Shown here piece by piece: positions 1 to 13,660 of a DNA stretch of 64,000 nt. The stretch comes from Quercus robur (taxonomy: Eukaryota; Streptophyta; Magnoliopsida; Fagales; Fagaceae), in assembly GCF_932294415.1 (NCBI RefSeq), contig NC_065541.1:66804695-66868694 (forward strand), read 5' to 3'. A program made the position numbers and the translations under genes. Below the pieces are notes generated by a model. That model saw only the letters and a list, made by a program, of their open reading frames with translations. It was not told the origin of the DNA and ran no database searches. Numbering within the stretch: position 1 is the first letter of the stretch; the number at the start of each line of letters is the position of its first letter.

Positions 1-49
1 GGGTTCTGTGTTTGGGTCTGAGTTGGAGAGCAGCAGCAGCAGCAGCCAT
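1..49 (-). CDS. partial first exon of an unidentified gene, possibly with a transit peptide
   Basis: The minus strand has an ATG at 49-47 in a good context. It is followed by six alanine codons and then LQLRPKHRT, and the frame is still open at the window edge. An Ala-rich N terminus followed by basic residues and few acidic ones is usual for plastid or mitochondrial transit peptides. The 5' flank looks like a plant 5' UTR: it is pyrimidine-rich and holds a telo-box (AAACCCTAA) 46 bp upstream of the ATG. Only 16 codons are visible, so the product cannot be named. The plus strand also has a short ATG reading frame here that stops after 16 codons; it is a less likely choice. Confidence 0.4.
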   Translation of the reverse strand, partial: MAAAAAALQLRPKHRT

Positions 50-94
50 GGGAGCGGCTGAGGAGGACTGGGACAGAGGTGTGTTGGAGATTTA

Positions 95-103
95 TTAGGG
101 TTT
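95..103 (-). promoter_or_regulatory. telo-box AAACCCTAA upstream of the left-edge gene
   Basis: The plus strand reads TTAGGGTTT, which is AAACCCTAA on the minus strand, close upstream of the ATG at 49. Telo-boxes are known near the transcription start of many plant genes for translation, ribosome and organelle functions. Its role here is inferred. Confidence 0.4.
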
Positions 104-1165
104 GGGATTGGGAGGTGAAGAAAAAGATTGGAGTGAGGGTTTAGTGTGCAACCCATGAAGTGGGCTTGGTATTTTTGAAGTTAAAGCTTCCACCATTGAT
201 AAAAACCCAAGCTGGTACCTGCACCCAACCAAAACAAGAACTGATGATAAATTTCAAAATTAAAGTGACAACAGCTCAGAGAAAATGCAGCATTAAAGGA
301 TTGTAAAACCTAAGGAAAAATGCACTACACAGGGACTTCTACAAAATTTCAATTGAAATCAATATGCTAACACACATAATTTAAATTGATCATATACCAC
401 ACTGAACATCACTTGATGGTGACCTCTTTCAGCTGGTGTAGAACAATGCAGATTCAATTTACTGTTGACAGAAACTGACCAGCTGGCTTTGAAATTGTTA
501 TAAGTCCGTATAACACTTGAAACTTTCAGGAAAGAACCGAACACATGGAACTAGCATTCTGTAAAACTTCTAACTGGTTAGAACTACAGGGTGTGGCATA
601 ACTAAGCAATAAACTTTGAGTGAGTTGAAACATTAGATAGGAATGAGCCTTTGTGATGAAATTTGGTATGATAGCATCTCTGATACTGAATTTAAAACAT
701 CTAGAAACTGCGAATTTTTTTTCTGCCAAAAATAAAACTTTATCAATCTACAGAAACCTATAACTGTCACATAAACATCAATGAACCACTAAATTGAATA
801 AAGCCCTCTAGAATTACAAAACAGCTGGCTTCCCCATCTGTTGCAAATGCAATTCATAGGGTTGCATCTTTGGGATAGCCCAAAACAACAAAGCCCCACA
901 TTCTAATACTGGTTATAATGTATCACACCACTTAATTCCAAGATACATCTTTCACTTTATGATACAGAAAAGAAAATAAAGCTCAATACAGCAAATTTTA
1001 TCAATATATACCCAAAAACATTTTGCAAAAAATAGTAAATTGACCCAAAACCACCTACTCAAATCAATAATGCATTAACAAAAGAAAATTCCCAAGCATA
1101 TGCATAATTACAACAATCATTTCAAACTGTACTCATTTATAAGACCAAAAATATACCCAAAGTTA

Positions 1166-1203
<38 letters not shown>

Positions 1204-2608
1204 AAACTACTTTTTCGTCATAATTATCAAACCCTCGACCATTTCATATACACAAAACCAAAATGAAACAAAATTATATCAGAAACAGCCGGAGACTACC
1301 AATTGTATTGAACCACAAATTCCAATACAAATATACCAATATGCTACTTCCATTTCATTAAACTGCAAAACCGATAACGGGCTTGTTTTTAAATTCTGAT
1401 GAGCTATTTTTTGCACAATGGACTTGTTTGTAATGAGTGTGGAATACCTTAGTTTCTAAGAGAACTTTTCACAAACACCTTTCATAGCCTTTTCACACTG
1501 GACGCAAATCAGCCTACACGCACAAACCATATAAGCCCTTCAAATACCCACATCCAAAAACGAGTTTAAAATCCATATATAGGCATATTAAGCAACAGAT
1601 ACAAGAAAATTTCCAGTTTTTACACAGTTTCTCGGCAACCAAACAATGTCAAATCAAGAGAAATTAAGAGAGAGAGAGAGAGAGAGATTTTTCTGGCCTT
1701 TGGCTTCGATGGCAGTGTTGTGAGCATCGGTGGCTGACTACGGAGCTGAGACAAGCAGAGGACTGCGGCTATGGCGGTTTGAAGGTGTAGCTAAAGAGTG
1801 AGAGAGAAAGGCGGGTAGAGATTAGTTTTTTTTTTTTTTTTTAAATAATAATAATAATAATAATAGTTTTTTTCTGACAATAAATTTCTGATGATATGGG
1901 CTAAGAAAGAGTGGCCCAAAGTCACCAATTCTAAGGTGGGTCTAGCTGATATGTTATAGGAGCTCTTATAAAGCCCTATGGGCTGTGATAATCATGTCCC
2001 TGCATCCTGATCCATCCCAGTTCCCAGAACAACAAACTTTGAAGCCTAACCAAATATAGAAAGGAAAATGGTTTCTTTTACATGTCATTTTTAATACAAT
2101 AAATTTAACCAATTCATGTTAGTAGTGGAACTAGCTTAAAGCGATGTTACTCAATCACAATAAATCATATCAACAATGATTTTAAAAAATAAAATAAAAA
2201 TTTTTTTAGCATTATTTTCTTTAATATGACAAGTGTGTTATTATACACTCTTGTGAAATATTAGGACAATTAAGGGTTTTTCTTTTCTCTTTACAAGCGA
2301 GAGATTCAAATGAGATTCTTCTCATGGAAAGAATTGGTTAGTGTCATTGTGATTTAGTCACAAGATTTTTGGCTAAATAAATTTTATATATAATTTAAAA
2401 GAAGATTCTACTTAGTTTAACTAGTAAAATTTGTTTATGTCAAATAAGATATTTGAGTTAAATTCTACTTAAAAGACACAAACATGCACAAATTAGTATT
2501 TTAACTTGATGGTAAAGAATAATTATATTGAAACGAACACCATAAATTTAAATTTTATCCTAACTACCAAAAAAACTAAATTGCATAATAAACTAACAAT
2601 GTAAGGTC

Positions 2609-2643
<35 letters not shown>

Positions 2644-5600
2644 TATTCTGTAATAAAAGACAAGATGGATTTAATTGTTTGATTCATGCATTATAATTGG
2701 AGATTTGAACGGTCAACTTTTTTATTTACACTTTTACAACTATATTTTTGTCTGGTTTATGATCTCTTTGACTCAAATAATTATTCAATGTAAGGATGGC
2801 AATGGGGTGAGTTTAGACTGGATCATGCATGGGTGCTTCACCTTCACCTCTACCCCACATGGTTGTTGTCCTACCTTGTCTTTGCTCTACCCTTGCAAGT
2901 CATGACGGGAAAGCCTAAATTCATCCCTACCCCACTATTCATGGTGAACCCATTATTCATGTAGAAGAAAAAGTAAATATTTATTCTATTCTTGGACTAC
3001 TGAATAATTACACTTTTGATCATGGTTCATGGCCAAACATTTAAAAGCTAAATTGTTTCACTTCTAGTTTGAAAATTCTAAAGTAAGATTAAGAGCATTA
3101 TGTCTTGAAAAATATTATTGTTTCCATTTTAGGGGGATTTTTTTTTATGAAGAATTTCATCATGGTAAGATCGCCTTCATTTATCTACTATCTAGAACTG
3201 AATATTTTATCCATTATATATCTTCAAAAATGAAGCTCTTGTTTGGACCCATGTTCAGTAAAAACCATTTGCGAATCCCTCATCAATTCTTCTGGTCCAG
3301 AATCAGACTGGATTTATACTTAATTGCATGTATAGTACAGGAAAAAAAAAATTATTATAGCATGAAAAGCTGTTACAAAGTTTTTTAATCCCATTGCTGA
3401 CATTTCCTAATTCAGAAGAATTTGTCAACCCACATCAAATAATTTTATATGTTCTTCAAATTTGCATAGTCATGTTAATCTGCAGGTTCTTTTAAAGTCA
3501 GTGTGTAGAGTTTTCCACATTTTTATGTATTAAGGTGCCTAGTTTAATATTTGCCAAGAGGGATTTCTCGTGATTTTATTTTCCGTATTGAATAATGTAA
3601 GCAAGACACTTCCACGAAATATTCCCCACAATTACAACCATTTTTCTCTTTCTCACTCTCTTATCGAGATTCGGGTGCAAACATGTGCCAAGGACAAGGA
3701 GAGTGAAATGCCTAGACATCGGTCAACTGGGTGAGTTCTTATTAATGTAATGTATAAATAAATTTGTTTATCATAAATTGAACTTGAGTTTTTCATTCTT
3801 TATAGGATTTACTGTGGTATGACCTAGTTACATTTAATTTAGAGCATGTTTGATCATTTCAGTTAGAGAGAAAATAAATGATAAATAAGAGAAGCACTTT
3901 TGTAGTATTTCATAAATTTAACTAACTCATTTTATTATACACTATGTTTGTTTTGAAGGAAAATGTTAAATCCGAAAACAATAACTCAATTTTTATAATA
4001 ATTATCTAAAATCCTAAATAAATAAAAATTAATGTTATTTTTTGAGCCATTTGTGAGCCTCAAATTAGAAAACAAACCCAATATCTAAACTTGAGAAGTG
4101 ATTTTTCTTCCTCCACTTACTTTCTTTCCTTTTATCTATCCACTTCAAGATATTAAGGTTTATATTAATAAGAGTGTGCAATTGACCATAAAGAGAATGT
4201 GAGTAAGAAATTCAAGATGAACCTTTGTTCTGGTAGGTGACTATATTGGAAGACACGTTTTGGAACTTCAATTAAAAAGAAATAAAAAATAGAAACTAGT
4301 TTTATTTTGGAGTCATATTAAACTCAATATTGTAGAAGGTGCTTTATTATCAATTTACTGGTTTAGACTGAAATATCGTGTATTTATAAAAAAAATTTCT
4401 AAAGTGGCTTCATAAAAAATTTATAAAAAAAATTCCAATCCTACTCCTAATGTCTACATTAGCAATCAATTCTTCTCCACATTCGTTAACTTATAATTAT
4501 ATCAGTGATTCAGTACTGGATCGTAAATGCAAGTAAATATCAATTTTGCCGACAGCTTCAAGAAGGAGAAAAGAAAAGATTCCTGACCATGACGGATAGT
4601 GAAATTACATGACAATTTGAAACTTAAATTGACACGCTGAGGATTTCTTCATTGTCACTAACTTTATATATTGTACTTTCTTTGTTTTTTTTTTTTTAAA
4701 TGAGCACTAACTTTATTACTTAGTTTCTTAATCAATGAATTAAACAAAAGTATTGCCTAATCCTAATTTTATATTCTGGGCATAATCCATTTTTAGTGAT
4801 GCTAACACCAATACAAATTTTACTCTATAAACTTTACAAATTAATTTATCATCAAAAAACTTTTTTTCTTTTGTAGTAAAATTAATAATAGCTTTAGTAT
4901 TATTTATCTATTTTTTCTTTACAGTAAAAGTTGTCTATTGGGTCATTAATCATTTTTGGTAATTAAATAAATTGATTAATATAGGTTTACTAGAGTTATG
5001 TGTGTGTGTGTGTGTTTCTTATTAATATTGTTGGTGGTTATTAACTCGGATGTTTGCAAGAATTTGAGTAATCTAAACATGCATGCTTGCTGAATAGGGA
5101 AGACCTTGGAAATCTTCCCTTCACATGCAACGACAAGATCGAGACAAGAAATAAATGAAGTTTGTGTTAATGATATAAACAAACTTAACATAGTGTCAGC
5201 TTGGCTTAATTACTAATTAACTAAGCCAGCCTACAAGTACATATTAAAATAATTTGTTTGCATTTGTCAATCTTGAACATAAATTTTAAATGTTAATCAC
5301 CTTTATTTTAGAATAATTAACAATCTCACTTGTTGAATGAACACAAAGGAGGCCACATGATCTTTAGGGAACAAAGAGAAGGAAAATCAAAATTCTATGA
5401 ATGATTTTAAAAAAGAGGAAAAACAAGTGGGGTTGTACAAAGACTGGGAGAGATGCCACTAGATTAAGCAACCATGACACAAGACCAAATTCCATCACAT
5501 CTATGGTTTCTAGAGACTAGAATGACAGAGAGATAGATTTAATTAAAAAAATAAGAAGATGTATATTAGTGAAGGCAATGAAGGTCCCCATAGCTTTCTT

Positions 5601-7349
5601 CCTTAATTAATTATATAAAATTTAGATTTCCTCTTTCCTCCTTCCCACTCAGGTCGAAATCTACACGCTAAGGAAACCCAACATTGAGAAAACAATCTAT
5701 AGCTGGCAAGACCATTGACTATCCAACAAATACATACATCTACTTCATAAAATGCTGTAGCTAGCTTCAATAAGTAGGAAGATATATATACATTATACTT
5801 ATGAAAATTCCCCTTACTTAAGGGGAACACTAACACTATATCCAATGACCATTGTTACTTGTCAAAATTTTCTTATATCATCCCAATTATAGTCAATATT
5901 TTCATCAAACTAAGAAACAATTCATCCAGATATGGACTCTGATTTTTTGATAGGTTTACATAAAGTCCCAAATTATATTCAACATTCTTAAATATCTGAA
6001 CTAATTCCTAAACAAGCAAGTGGTCCTTTCTTCTAGTGCCTTAACAATGTCAAAGATCTACTGCATTATATTTGATAACTATTTTAAATTAATAACTGTA
6101 GATGACTTCTTGGAGCATCGAGATTTTGAGTTGAAATTTACACGCAAGGAACAAATCTTGGATATTGCTACAAGAGTTTAAAATATAAGAAAAGGGAATA
6201 AAACCTTCTTCTTTTTTTGAGAATCGAATTAAACCTTTAGTTAAGAAGGTTAATTAACAAGGATTATATCAATAGTTGTTACTTGTTAGTTTGTTACAAT
6301 TGAACCGAAAAAAAAAAATATTATGTTGCTAGGATAAGCATAGAAAGTATTTAATTAATCGAACTAATCCTTTTTCAGGCGTATAAACTCATTGACAACA
6401 CTCCATAAACGAATGAGATCTAGTTTTAGATTGATATGATATCAACCTTTTTTTCTTTAGTCTTCTTTCCATTTAAATTTTCGTGTCTCAACAAAATTTT
6501 TATTTATATTTTTCTTGCTCTCACCACTTGTTAAAACACATGCCTAAAGAAATTTTTTCTTTCTTTCTTTATTTTATTTTTTTTTTTTATATTTATTGTT
6601 TTCCCCCTTCAAGAATCAAACTTTTTTTTCCACGCAGAAAAGGCTGAGTTTCACTTTCACCACATATGGTACTAGAGGGTTTCCTTACACTTTATCTTTG
6701 CGGTCAAATAGAACAAAATGTCATTACATTTAAAAGTACAATGAACTATATAGCAATAAGGTAAATGAATTGAAAGGTCAAGAGTGCATACAATCTTTCA
6801 GGTTCGAAATTAGTAAGAAGTGCTGGGCGATTGTTATTACTATTTTTGGTGTTGTTATATATGTAGTTGTATATTAGAGATGACCATACTTAATCAGTAA
6901 AAATGAGTCTGTGATCATAATGGATTAGTTGCCATTTGGAATGGATAATTATGGTAATTGTTGTTAGCTTGAGTTGGTAAGGATTGATGTTGCAAAGTTG
7001 TAAATGACATACAGGTGTAGAAATTACGTAATAATACGTCACAAGGCTATATATATATATATATTCCTTATCATTAGTTTAAATACTAAATTTAGGAAGA
7101 AAAAAAAAACAATAATGAAAAACGTGGTTTTGTGAAGACTTTTTGTCAGCTATTGGTAGGAACAATCACAGTACTTTACAAACAAACCATCAATTAAAAT
7201 TATATAACTAAGTGTGACAAAAAAGAATCTGTACATATATACTAGCTAGTAGGGGTTCTAAATAGTTGAACTAGGGTTTGAAAAAGGTTTAATGGATAAA
7301 GTTAGAAATAAAGGTCTGAAAACAGAAAATTTATTAGTATTAAACTATA
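104..7349. other. gene-free AT-rich stretch with microsatellites
   Basis: I see no supported gene. The part near 1640-1830 is GC-richer, with a GA run at about 1667-1687 and a (AAT)n run at about 1846-1864; it could be an untranslated exon or promoter of a minus-strand gene, but no coding exon can be joined to it. TA runs lie near 1165-1188, 2611-2642 and 7050-7063, and a GT run near 5000-5015. The piece at about 2790-2950 is locally GC-richer and may be an old repeat fragment. Confidence 0.5.
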
Positions 7350-7576
7350 GGGCAAATTCCATTCATACTCCCTAAGATTTGGGCTAATGTCATCTAGGTC
7401 CAAGACTTTTCAAAACTAATCAATTTGGTCCCTAAATCTAATTTAGTCTATAAAACAATTGAGAAAAAATAACCAACTATTTAGGGAGCTTTAGGAACCA
7501 AATTGACTAATTTTAAAAAGTCTTAAACCTAATTGGTATTAATCCAAACTTCAAGGTATGTTAATGGAATTTACCA
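7350..7576. mobile_element. foldback MITE with about 85-bp terminal inverted repeats, MULE-like
   Basis: The left arm (about 7351-7436) and the right arm (about 7490-7575) are inverted copies of each other with scattered mismatches, separated by only about 50 bp. The ends read GGCAAATTCCATT and, inverted, GGTAAATTCCATT. The flanks carry a near-perfect 9-bp duplication, TAAACTATA on the left and TAAACTATG on the right. Long inverted repeats plus a 9-bp target duplication fit a Mutator-derived MITE. No coding capacity is present. Confidence 0.7.
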
Positions 7577-8596
7577 TAAACTATGTAACATACTTTAACA
7601 AGAAAGAATGTCTAAATAATTTTAGACACAACAAAATGGAAGAATGAAAATGTCTAACCTAGGAGTTACAAATACCAACAAACCATTATCATCTAAGCCC
7701 CCGTTTTCAATTAGTAAAGATGACTATGGTCATGTCTATGTAAAATATTCATAACTAACTATAATATTTTCTATTAAATGATATCACGTCATCGGTATCA
7801 TTAAAAAAAAAAAAAAAAAAAAAAAATCTAACAAACTTATACAGTGTAGTTAACTCGTGAAGAGGGGAACAATTGGCATAATATATTTGTTGCATTTATG
7901 ATTTTCAAGCATGAAACAGAAGTTTCTAACCTACATTGGGAAGATCACAACCATGCCTTCTGTCTCCCCCAACATCAAAACAACAGCTCAGATCCTTCAA
8001 TGTCACGCACTAACATGTGCATACTATTTATGTAGTCAACTTGTCCTGCATGTGCGATTACTCTACATTTTAATCCATTCCCAACACAATACAGAACTCA
8101 CCAGAGCTACGTACGTCGTCGTCCAGCCCACAATTTTTTTCCCCGATCCAATGAAGCCATATATAAGAGAGAGAGATTTTTCCATGCCTTTCTTCAGCTT
8201 CTATTTATAAAAATTATAATAAATTTTTTTTAATTAAATAATTTGATAATTATAATGAAAGAATAAATTTAAATCCTAAATATCTTAAAAACAAAAATAT
8301 ATATCTATATGGTGCATTAGGTAACCAATGCTCCTAAATATTCCCATGTAGTTGTGGCTTTAATGATAGGGATATGAAAAATGAAAGGGATATGGGAAGA
8401 AAGAAACACATTAACCAACAATACCTGTGGATCTATTTGGATTTATATCATAGATTAGGACAATAATAAACTATTAAGTAAGAAACCCACCAAGAACCAT
8501 GCATTCAATATTAAAATTCTCTTACTCATTTATTCAAGTTGATTCATAGTAAGGAAAAATAAATGGGATTCTTTTCTTTTCAGTCTAGAAATTAAA
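7577..8596. other. intergenic DNA downstream of the LBD15-like gene
   Basis: It is AT-rich, with an A-run at about 7802-7826 and a short GA run near 8166. It probably holds the 3' UTR of the minus-strand LBD gene just before 8597. No gene is supported. Confidence 0.5.
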
Positions 8597-9733
8597 TTAA
8601 CCAAAATAGGAAACATTATCACTTGATGAAATGGTGCTATAATCGGCAGCACTAGTAATGGTTTGGTTGTACATAGAAGAAGAAGAGGAATTAGGAGGAA
8701 AAGGAGGAGGAGGAGGTGGTGGTGTTGTTGGTGGCGGTGTTGGTGGAGGTGCAGCAATCGAAACAGCCCCAGAAGAATTAAGCAAAGCCAAATGATGATG
8801 ATGATGATGATGATGAGAGGAGGGTATGATATTTGCTTCCCTATATTTGTACTTAAGTATCTCAGTTCTTACTGCATTGAGTTCAGCTTGTAATGATTGA
8901 ACTTGTTGTTGCAAAGCCGAGATTGCACCCATGCATCCATACACCGGGTCGCTTAGCCTCACATTGGCCTCATAAACAAGACTATTTGCAGCATCAGCTC
9001 GTTGACTCTCTGGTACCTCCTGAGTTACCATTACCAAAAAAAAAAAAAAATGTTACTTTTTAATCAAGAACAACATGTCAACAACCATTACCTAATGATT
9101 TTACTAAGGAAGAAGATCATAGGAAATATAATAAATAAATAAAAAATTTGTCCCACTTTGAGATCAAAACACATTATATGCTACAGTACACTAATTGATG
9201 GAGTATAAATTAAAGTAAAATACAGGATGAGACACAGAACTTTGATTCGGCATATAATTAATGAGGTTGTTACCATTAGCATCTTTGAGACGTTGCTGGC
9301 ACCAAAGACTTTGTGAACTGAAGCAAACTTCTGGGGTTCATGGGGAGAGAAATATGGAGAAAATGGACATTCTTGTGCACACCTTCGTCTCAATAGCTTA
9401 CAAGCAGCGCATGGTGTAATGGTGTTTAGGGTTCCAGGAGGACCTAACATGTGTCTTCTTCCCATTTGAGAAGAAGCATCGGTTTCTCTCTTGATCCTCT
9501 TGCCTATCTCATCATCAAATCTTTCCCTAGTAAGAAAAAGTCAGGAAAACACAAATCATAGTTACAAAAGTATCAAAAAATTGGGGGGTAATAGCATGTT
9601 AACTGCCTACTAATCATCTCTCTCAGATTTTGCAGAAAAGGAAATTTGTGTACTAAGATGACCTTTTTAGGTTTTATTATCTACTATTTAGATAGAGAGT
9701 GACACATGTACTTTCTTACCTTTCTCTGGACAT
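8597..9733 (-). CDS. LBD15: LOB-domain transcription factor, LBD15-like
   Basis: Plant-specific nuclear DNA-binding protein of the LATERAL ORGAN BOUNDARIES family, class I. Three exons fit the splice signals: 9733-9720, 9526-9274 and 9019-8597, giving about 229 residues, close to the 224 of Arabidopsis LBD15. The first exon is tiny (MSRE plus two bases), and the N terminus MSRERERF matches the LBD15 subgroup. The zinc-finger-like motif CX2CX6CX3C is CAACKLLRRRCAQEC (about residues 45-60). It is followed by the GAS block (FASVHKVFGASNVSKML) and a leucine-zipper-like helix (AISALQQQVQSLQAEL). The C terminus is low complexity: eight His from a CAT/CAC run, then proline stretches and serines, ending DNVSYFG. 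A GA-rich tract at about 9772-9787 lies in the probable 5' UTR. LBD15 is linked to vascular and meristem development in other plants; that role is inferred here. Confidence 0.9.
8794..8817 (-). repeat. trinucleotide repeat coding for eight histidines in LBD15
   Basis: A run of ATG/ATC-type triplets on the plus strand reads as consecutive His codons in the third exon. The proline-rich codons nearby (about 8700-8750) are also triplet-biased. Such tracts commonly differ in length between alleles. Confidence 0.7.
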
Positions 9734-11166
9734 TCAGGCATGCTCTCTGGGAATGGAGGTGGACTTGCTCAGAGAGAGAGAGAGAGGGTACGAAGGGAAG
9801 AAGAGAGGAAAATGAGGAAAGAATAGAGTGTGCTTAAAAGGCAAGGTATGGAGAGAAAGTGGTACGGTGTTGTTTACAAAAGAAATAGATAAAAGGGATA
9901 TAAGTATGAGGTTGAAATAAATAAGAAGGTAAATTTTTTTTTGTTTTTGTTTATTGGTGATGTTATAGTTATGGAGCTCTCTGCTATATGTACGAGGATT
10001 TCAGAAATTATAGTTTATCAGAACACACTGAGATAGAGATCATCAAACATCAATGGAGAGAGAGAGAGTTGTATAAATGCCAGCTCAATGAATACTTGCT
10101 CACGTGTGAGTCCTTAAATGTGCTTTGACTTTTTTGAATCAACCATCTGAATCCATTGCTGCATGTGGGTCTTGCTTCTTTCTCAGGGGAGACCTTTAGT
10201 AGTCTTTTATATTATCATATAGGAGTAATTAATAAACTGGTGAGAACGGGTTTATGTTAATCACCTTAAACAAACCATTAATGGTGTCTAGGAGAAAAAA
10301 GATTATATGTTCATAATTAACTGTACTTTACTTGGCATGTTAGTTTCTTGTCAAAATCAAGACCCACCTTGATTAAAAAGACCATTTCTGGATCCCAGTC
10401 ACGAAAATGAAATTTAATATCAGCATCATCTCGCCGTGTAGAAACGGCAATCTGTTCTTTGAAGAAGGTTAAGACTAAATGCAGACTGAGTGTGGTGACT
10501 ATATATGAGCACTCAAGCATGCATCATCTTAAAGATAATGGATTTCCCTTTTCAATTAGTACATATTGAAATGTTCTATTGTGGTTTTTGTCTTTTGTTT
10601 TCAATTGGGAGGCATTGAACTGTGGAAAGAAAAGCAAAACTGAATTTATCAGAACTATGTTTTTATCTATTTTTTAGTTTAGTATCAGAGTTTTGTTTTT
10701 ATATTTTGTAATATGAGTAATAATAATTGAGACTAGTCATATTCTTAAATCCGAAGTTAATTCTCATTATTTTGTTTTGTTCATATTTTTTAATAATTGA
10801 ATATTGTTACTGACTGATCCTTACTGTCAGTAACTCCATCAAATAGATTGAAAGTTAACTAGCGCCACTTGAAAGAGCTTATTCTATAAATTACACTACA
10901 TTTTCACGTGACGTTTAGAGAAAAAGATTGAACACCCTTCAAGATAAATAGATTATCGTTTGTGAAAGTGAGTTTTATGAGGGATAATCTGATAGCTGCT
11001 GATTTTTAAGACACATCTCACCCACATTATCATGTAAGGAAAGCGTTGTGGTTATTACAAAATCTTGATTGGTTGTTTGATTTCAACAAAGAAAAATTTC
11101 CCTCTTCTATATCTATAGCGCTGTTGCCTTTTTTTGGGAAATCTTTTATTGGTGTTGTCAACGCCT
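9734..11166. other. upstream region of LBD15-like gene and intergenic DNA
   Basis: The part nearest the start codon (to about 9900) is purine-rich on the plus strand, so it is CT-rich on the gene strand as in plant 5' UTRs. A CACGTG G-box core lies near 10101-10106. No further gene is supported. Confidence 0.45.
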
Positions 11167-11310
11167 AAGTGTGTTTGCTTTTCATTTACCAATCAAGTTT
11201 TGCTTTTGTGACTTTAATAAGTTAAAGGGACATAACATTAAGTGTGTTTGCTTTTCATTTACTAATCAAGTTTTGCTTTTGTTACTTTAATAAGTTTAGG
11301 CACGCAACAT
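11167..11310. repeat. 73-bp tandem duplication
   Basis: The segment starting AAGTGTGTTTGCTTTTCATT at 11167 recurs at 11240 with few differences, through TTACTTTAATAAGTT. The two copies lie directly head to tail. Confidence 0.7.
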
Positions 11311-11439
11311 TTTTTTTTATAACGGCTGATATGATCTCTTATAATTGGTATATAATAAAAATGATGTTAATGACAGATTTAAGTGAAAGTAATATTCCAA
11401 TAATAACAAGTTATGTCAACAATTATAAATATATATATA

Positions 11440-11718
11440 GAGAGAGATTAAATTCTATAAGGACGTGGTGTAAAACCCATATTTTACTCCTCCAATCCCA
11501 ACATGCCACATCATCTTATCACATATTTAAGAATAAACACAATCACACACAATCAATTATAATACCCATATATAAATCCAACCAAATTGAGAATTTATTA
11601 AGATGTTATTAGGTGGGGTAGGATGTATTGAATTTTAAGTAAAATGCTAATGTGGCAATCACTTATTGGATAGTGTAAAACATGGGTTTTACACCCCATC
11701 CTTATAAAATTTAATCTC
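11440..11718. mobile_element. MITE with about 40-bp terminal inverted repeats
   Basis: The left end (GAGATTAAATTCTATAAGG at 11444) is matched by the inverted right end (GAGATTAAATTTTATAAGG, ending at 11718), and the similarity continues through GTGTAAAACCCAT. It is about 275 bp and non-coding. ATATATATA on both sides may be a 9-bp target duplication, but the sequence is too simple to be sure. It fits a MULE-type MITE. Confidence 0.65.
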
Positions 11719-12798
11719 ATATATATAATATCCTTAATATCATCTTGAGTCACTTAATTACTAACACGTATGTTAAATTACTAATTGTTTTAAAAGTTTA
11801 TACTGCACGTGAGAATTTAAATGGAAAGTAGAGTGGAGGAAATAATGATCGAACTTAAAACTTCTTGCTCTAATACCATGTTAAATTAAGGATTATTCTA
11901 AAAACTTAAATTATTGGAATATAGTAAATTTAATTATTAAATCACATAATTCTAACACTAAATAAATTCTTTAATTAAAGCACTATCCTACAAAAGCTGC
12001 ATGAATTAGCAGCAATATATTGTAACCTTCTTCATTAAAAGAAAATTCCAATACATAAGCTAAGTTGCAATGAAAAATTGCATGTTAACATTACAATAAA
12101 TTACTAGTTATCCCAAAAACCTAAACTATCAAGAAATTATAAATTTTAGTATCATTTAACTACTAACAAGCAAGGCAGAAAGAATCTAGTGCTTGATGGG
12201 ATTTTTTCCTTTTTTTTTTCATGGAGAATAAAGGTCATTGCTTGGTTGTGATTTTGAGGAGTGTTATATCAAAGTTGGTGGTGAAAAGGAGGGAAAAGGA
12301 AGAGAAGGGTATATTTGGAGGTGATTAAATAATGTGATAAATTTGCTTAGATTTTAAGGAAATGGCACCATCCATTCTTGTTTGACCCGTAATTTAAGGC
12401 TAACAAGTCGCCTCTTTGTTATTTCGACCTCAACCTAACTTTCTCACCTCTCTGCCATTTTGCACCAAAACCAAAACCACCACCCACCCACTTCCACTGC
12501 TACTGCTAGTACATGCAGTCAGTTCCTTGACCTTCTTTAAACCCTAAATAAACCCTCCAAAAAAAAAAAAAGAGGACCTCCATTTTCATGGTCTTCAAAA
12601 ATCCCACCCCAAATCTTAGATCCAAGACGTGTTACACATATTCAACTTTTTTATACCAAACAAACATTCGTTTCAAACCTTCAAAGGTCAAAGTTCATGG
12701 AAGCCATGTCAAAAAAATTAAAACCTTTACTTGTGCATGAACTTGGGGCCGAAGTGTAACTATCATGTACATTAAATTTTCAACCTCAAAGGCCCATG

Positions 12799-12836
<38 letters not shown>

Positions 12837-13660
12837 ATTTGGGGGAGCGGGTTTTAGGACAAATTAGGACTATTACGGTTCCATTTAATTATTGGTACAA
12901 TAATTATATTTAATTGGTCTTTATATCCAGGTTTAGTAGTAGTATTTTTTCAAAGTGTAGCATATATTTAGCAACACTAATGTATTCTGTTGGGTTTTCT
13001 AAAGAATTGTTTTCTAGCTAGGGACCACGAAGCCACCAACAAAATTTGTCTCTGTGGTACTTCTTAAGTTCGTATAGTACCAAGTCTACTTGAGTCTAAT
13101 TAAGAATTACCCCAACCTGTATTTGTGATTAATTATGAGTCCACATTTTAAGTAAATCGCCCCCATATCTCTACAATGAGTGAGATATTCTCGTAATCAT
13201 CTTATAGTAAAAGCCTTCAAACCTCTCAAAAGAGTGAATTATTACCAAGTATCATAGCATTTAAGCATTTGAAACGTTTACTTCTTTTTTCAAACAACTC
13301 ACTCTTTCTTTCAATGTTCGTATACGTATTAGATAATTACAAGAAAAATTCTTTAGAAATGGGCTCAAGATGAATGCTAGTTAATTAGAAGTTTCATGAA
13401 GCCTTGGAACCACTACTTGATAGTACTATCAAGTATCAACCCATTAGGTTAGTTAATTAATCACTTTTTTTGTAATCAGTGAAAGGAAATTGATAGCTTA
13501 TGTAATAGGGAAGAGTTGTTTCGAAGATGACGCATATTCTTCTACAATTATAGGAAATATATTGCATTTTTGTGAGGTACTATTTTAAGTATTAAATCCT
13601 ACCTAACTTAGACCCCATGCCATCAAGCTAATATGCCAAATTGTTGACTCTTTCATCATT

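Noticed and set aside
7911-8210. 99-codon plus-strand frame
   Set aside because: No recognised motif and no supporting start or splice context; it is AT-rich intergenic sequence.
8663-8893. Plus-strand frame with poly-Arg and poly-Met
   Set aside because: Antisense shadow of the Pro and His tracts in LBD15.
11244-11612. 122-codon plus-strand frame
   Set aside because: It runs across a tandem duplication and into a MITE, so its openness is accidental.
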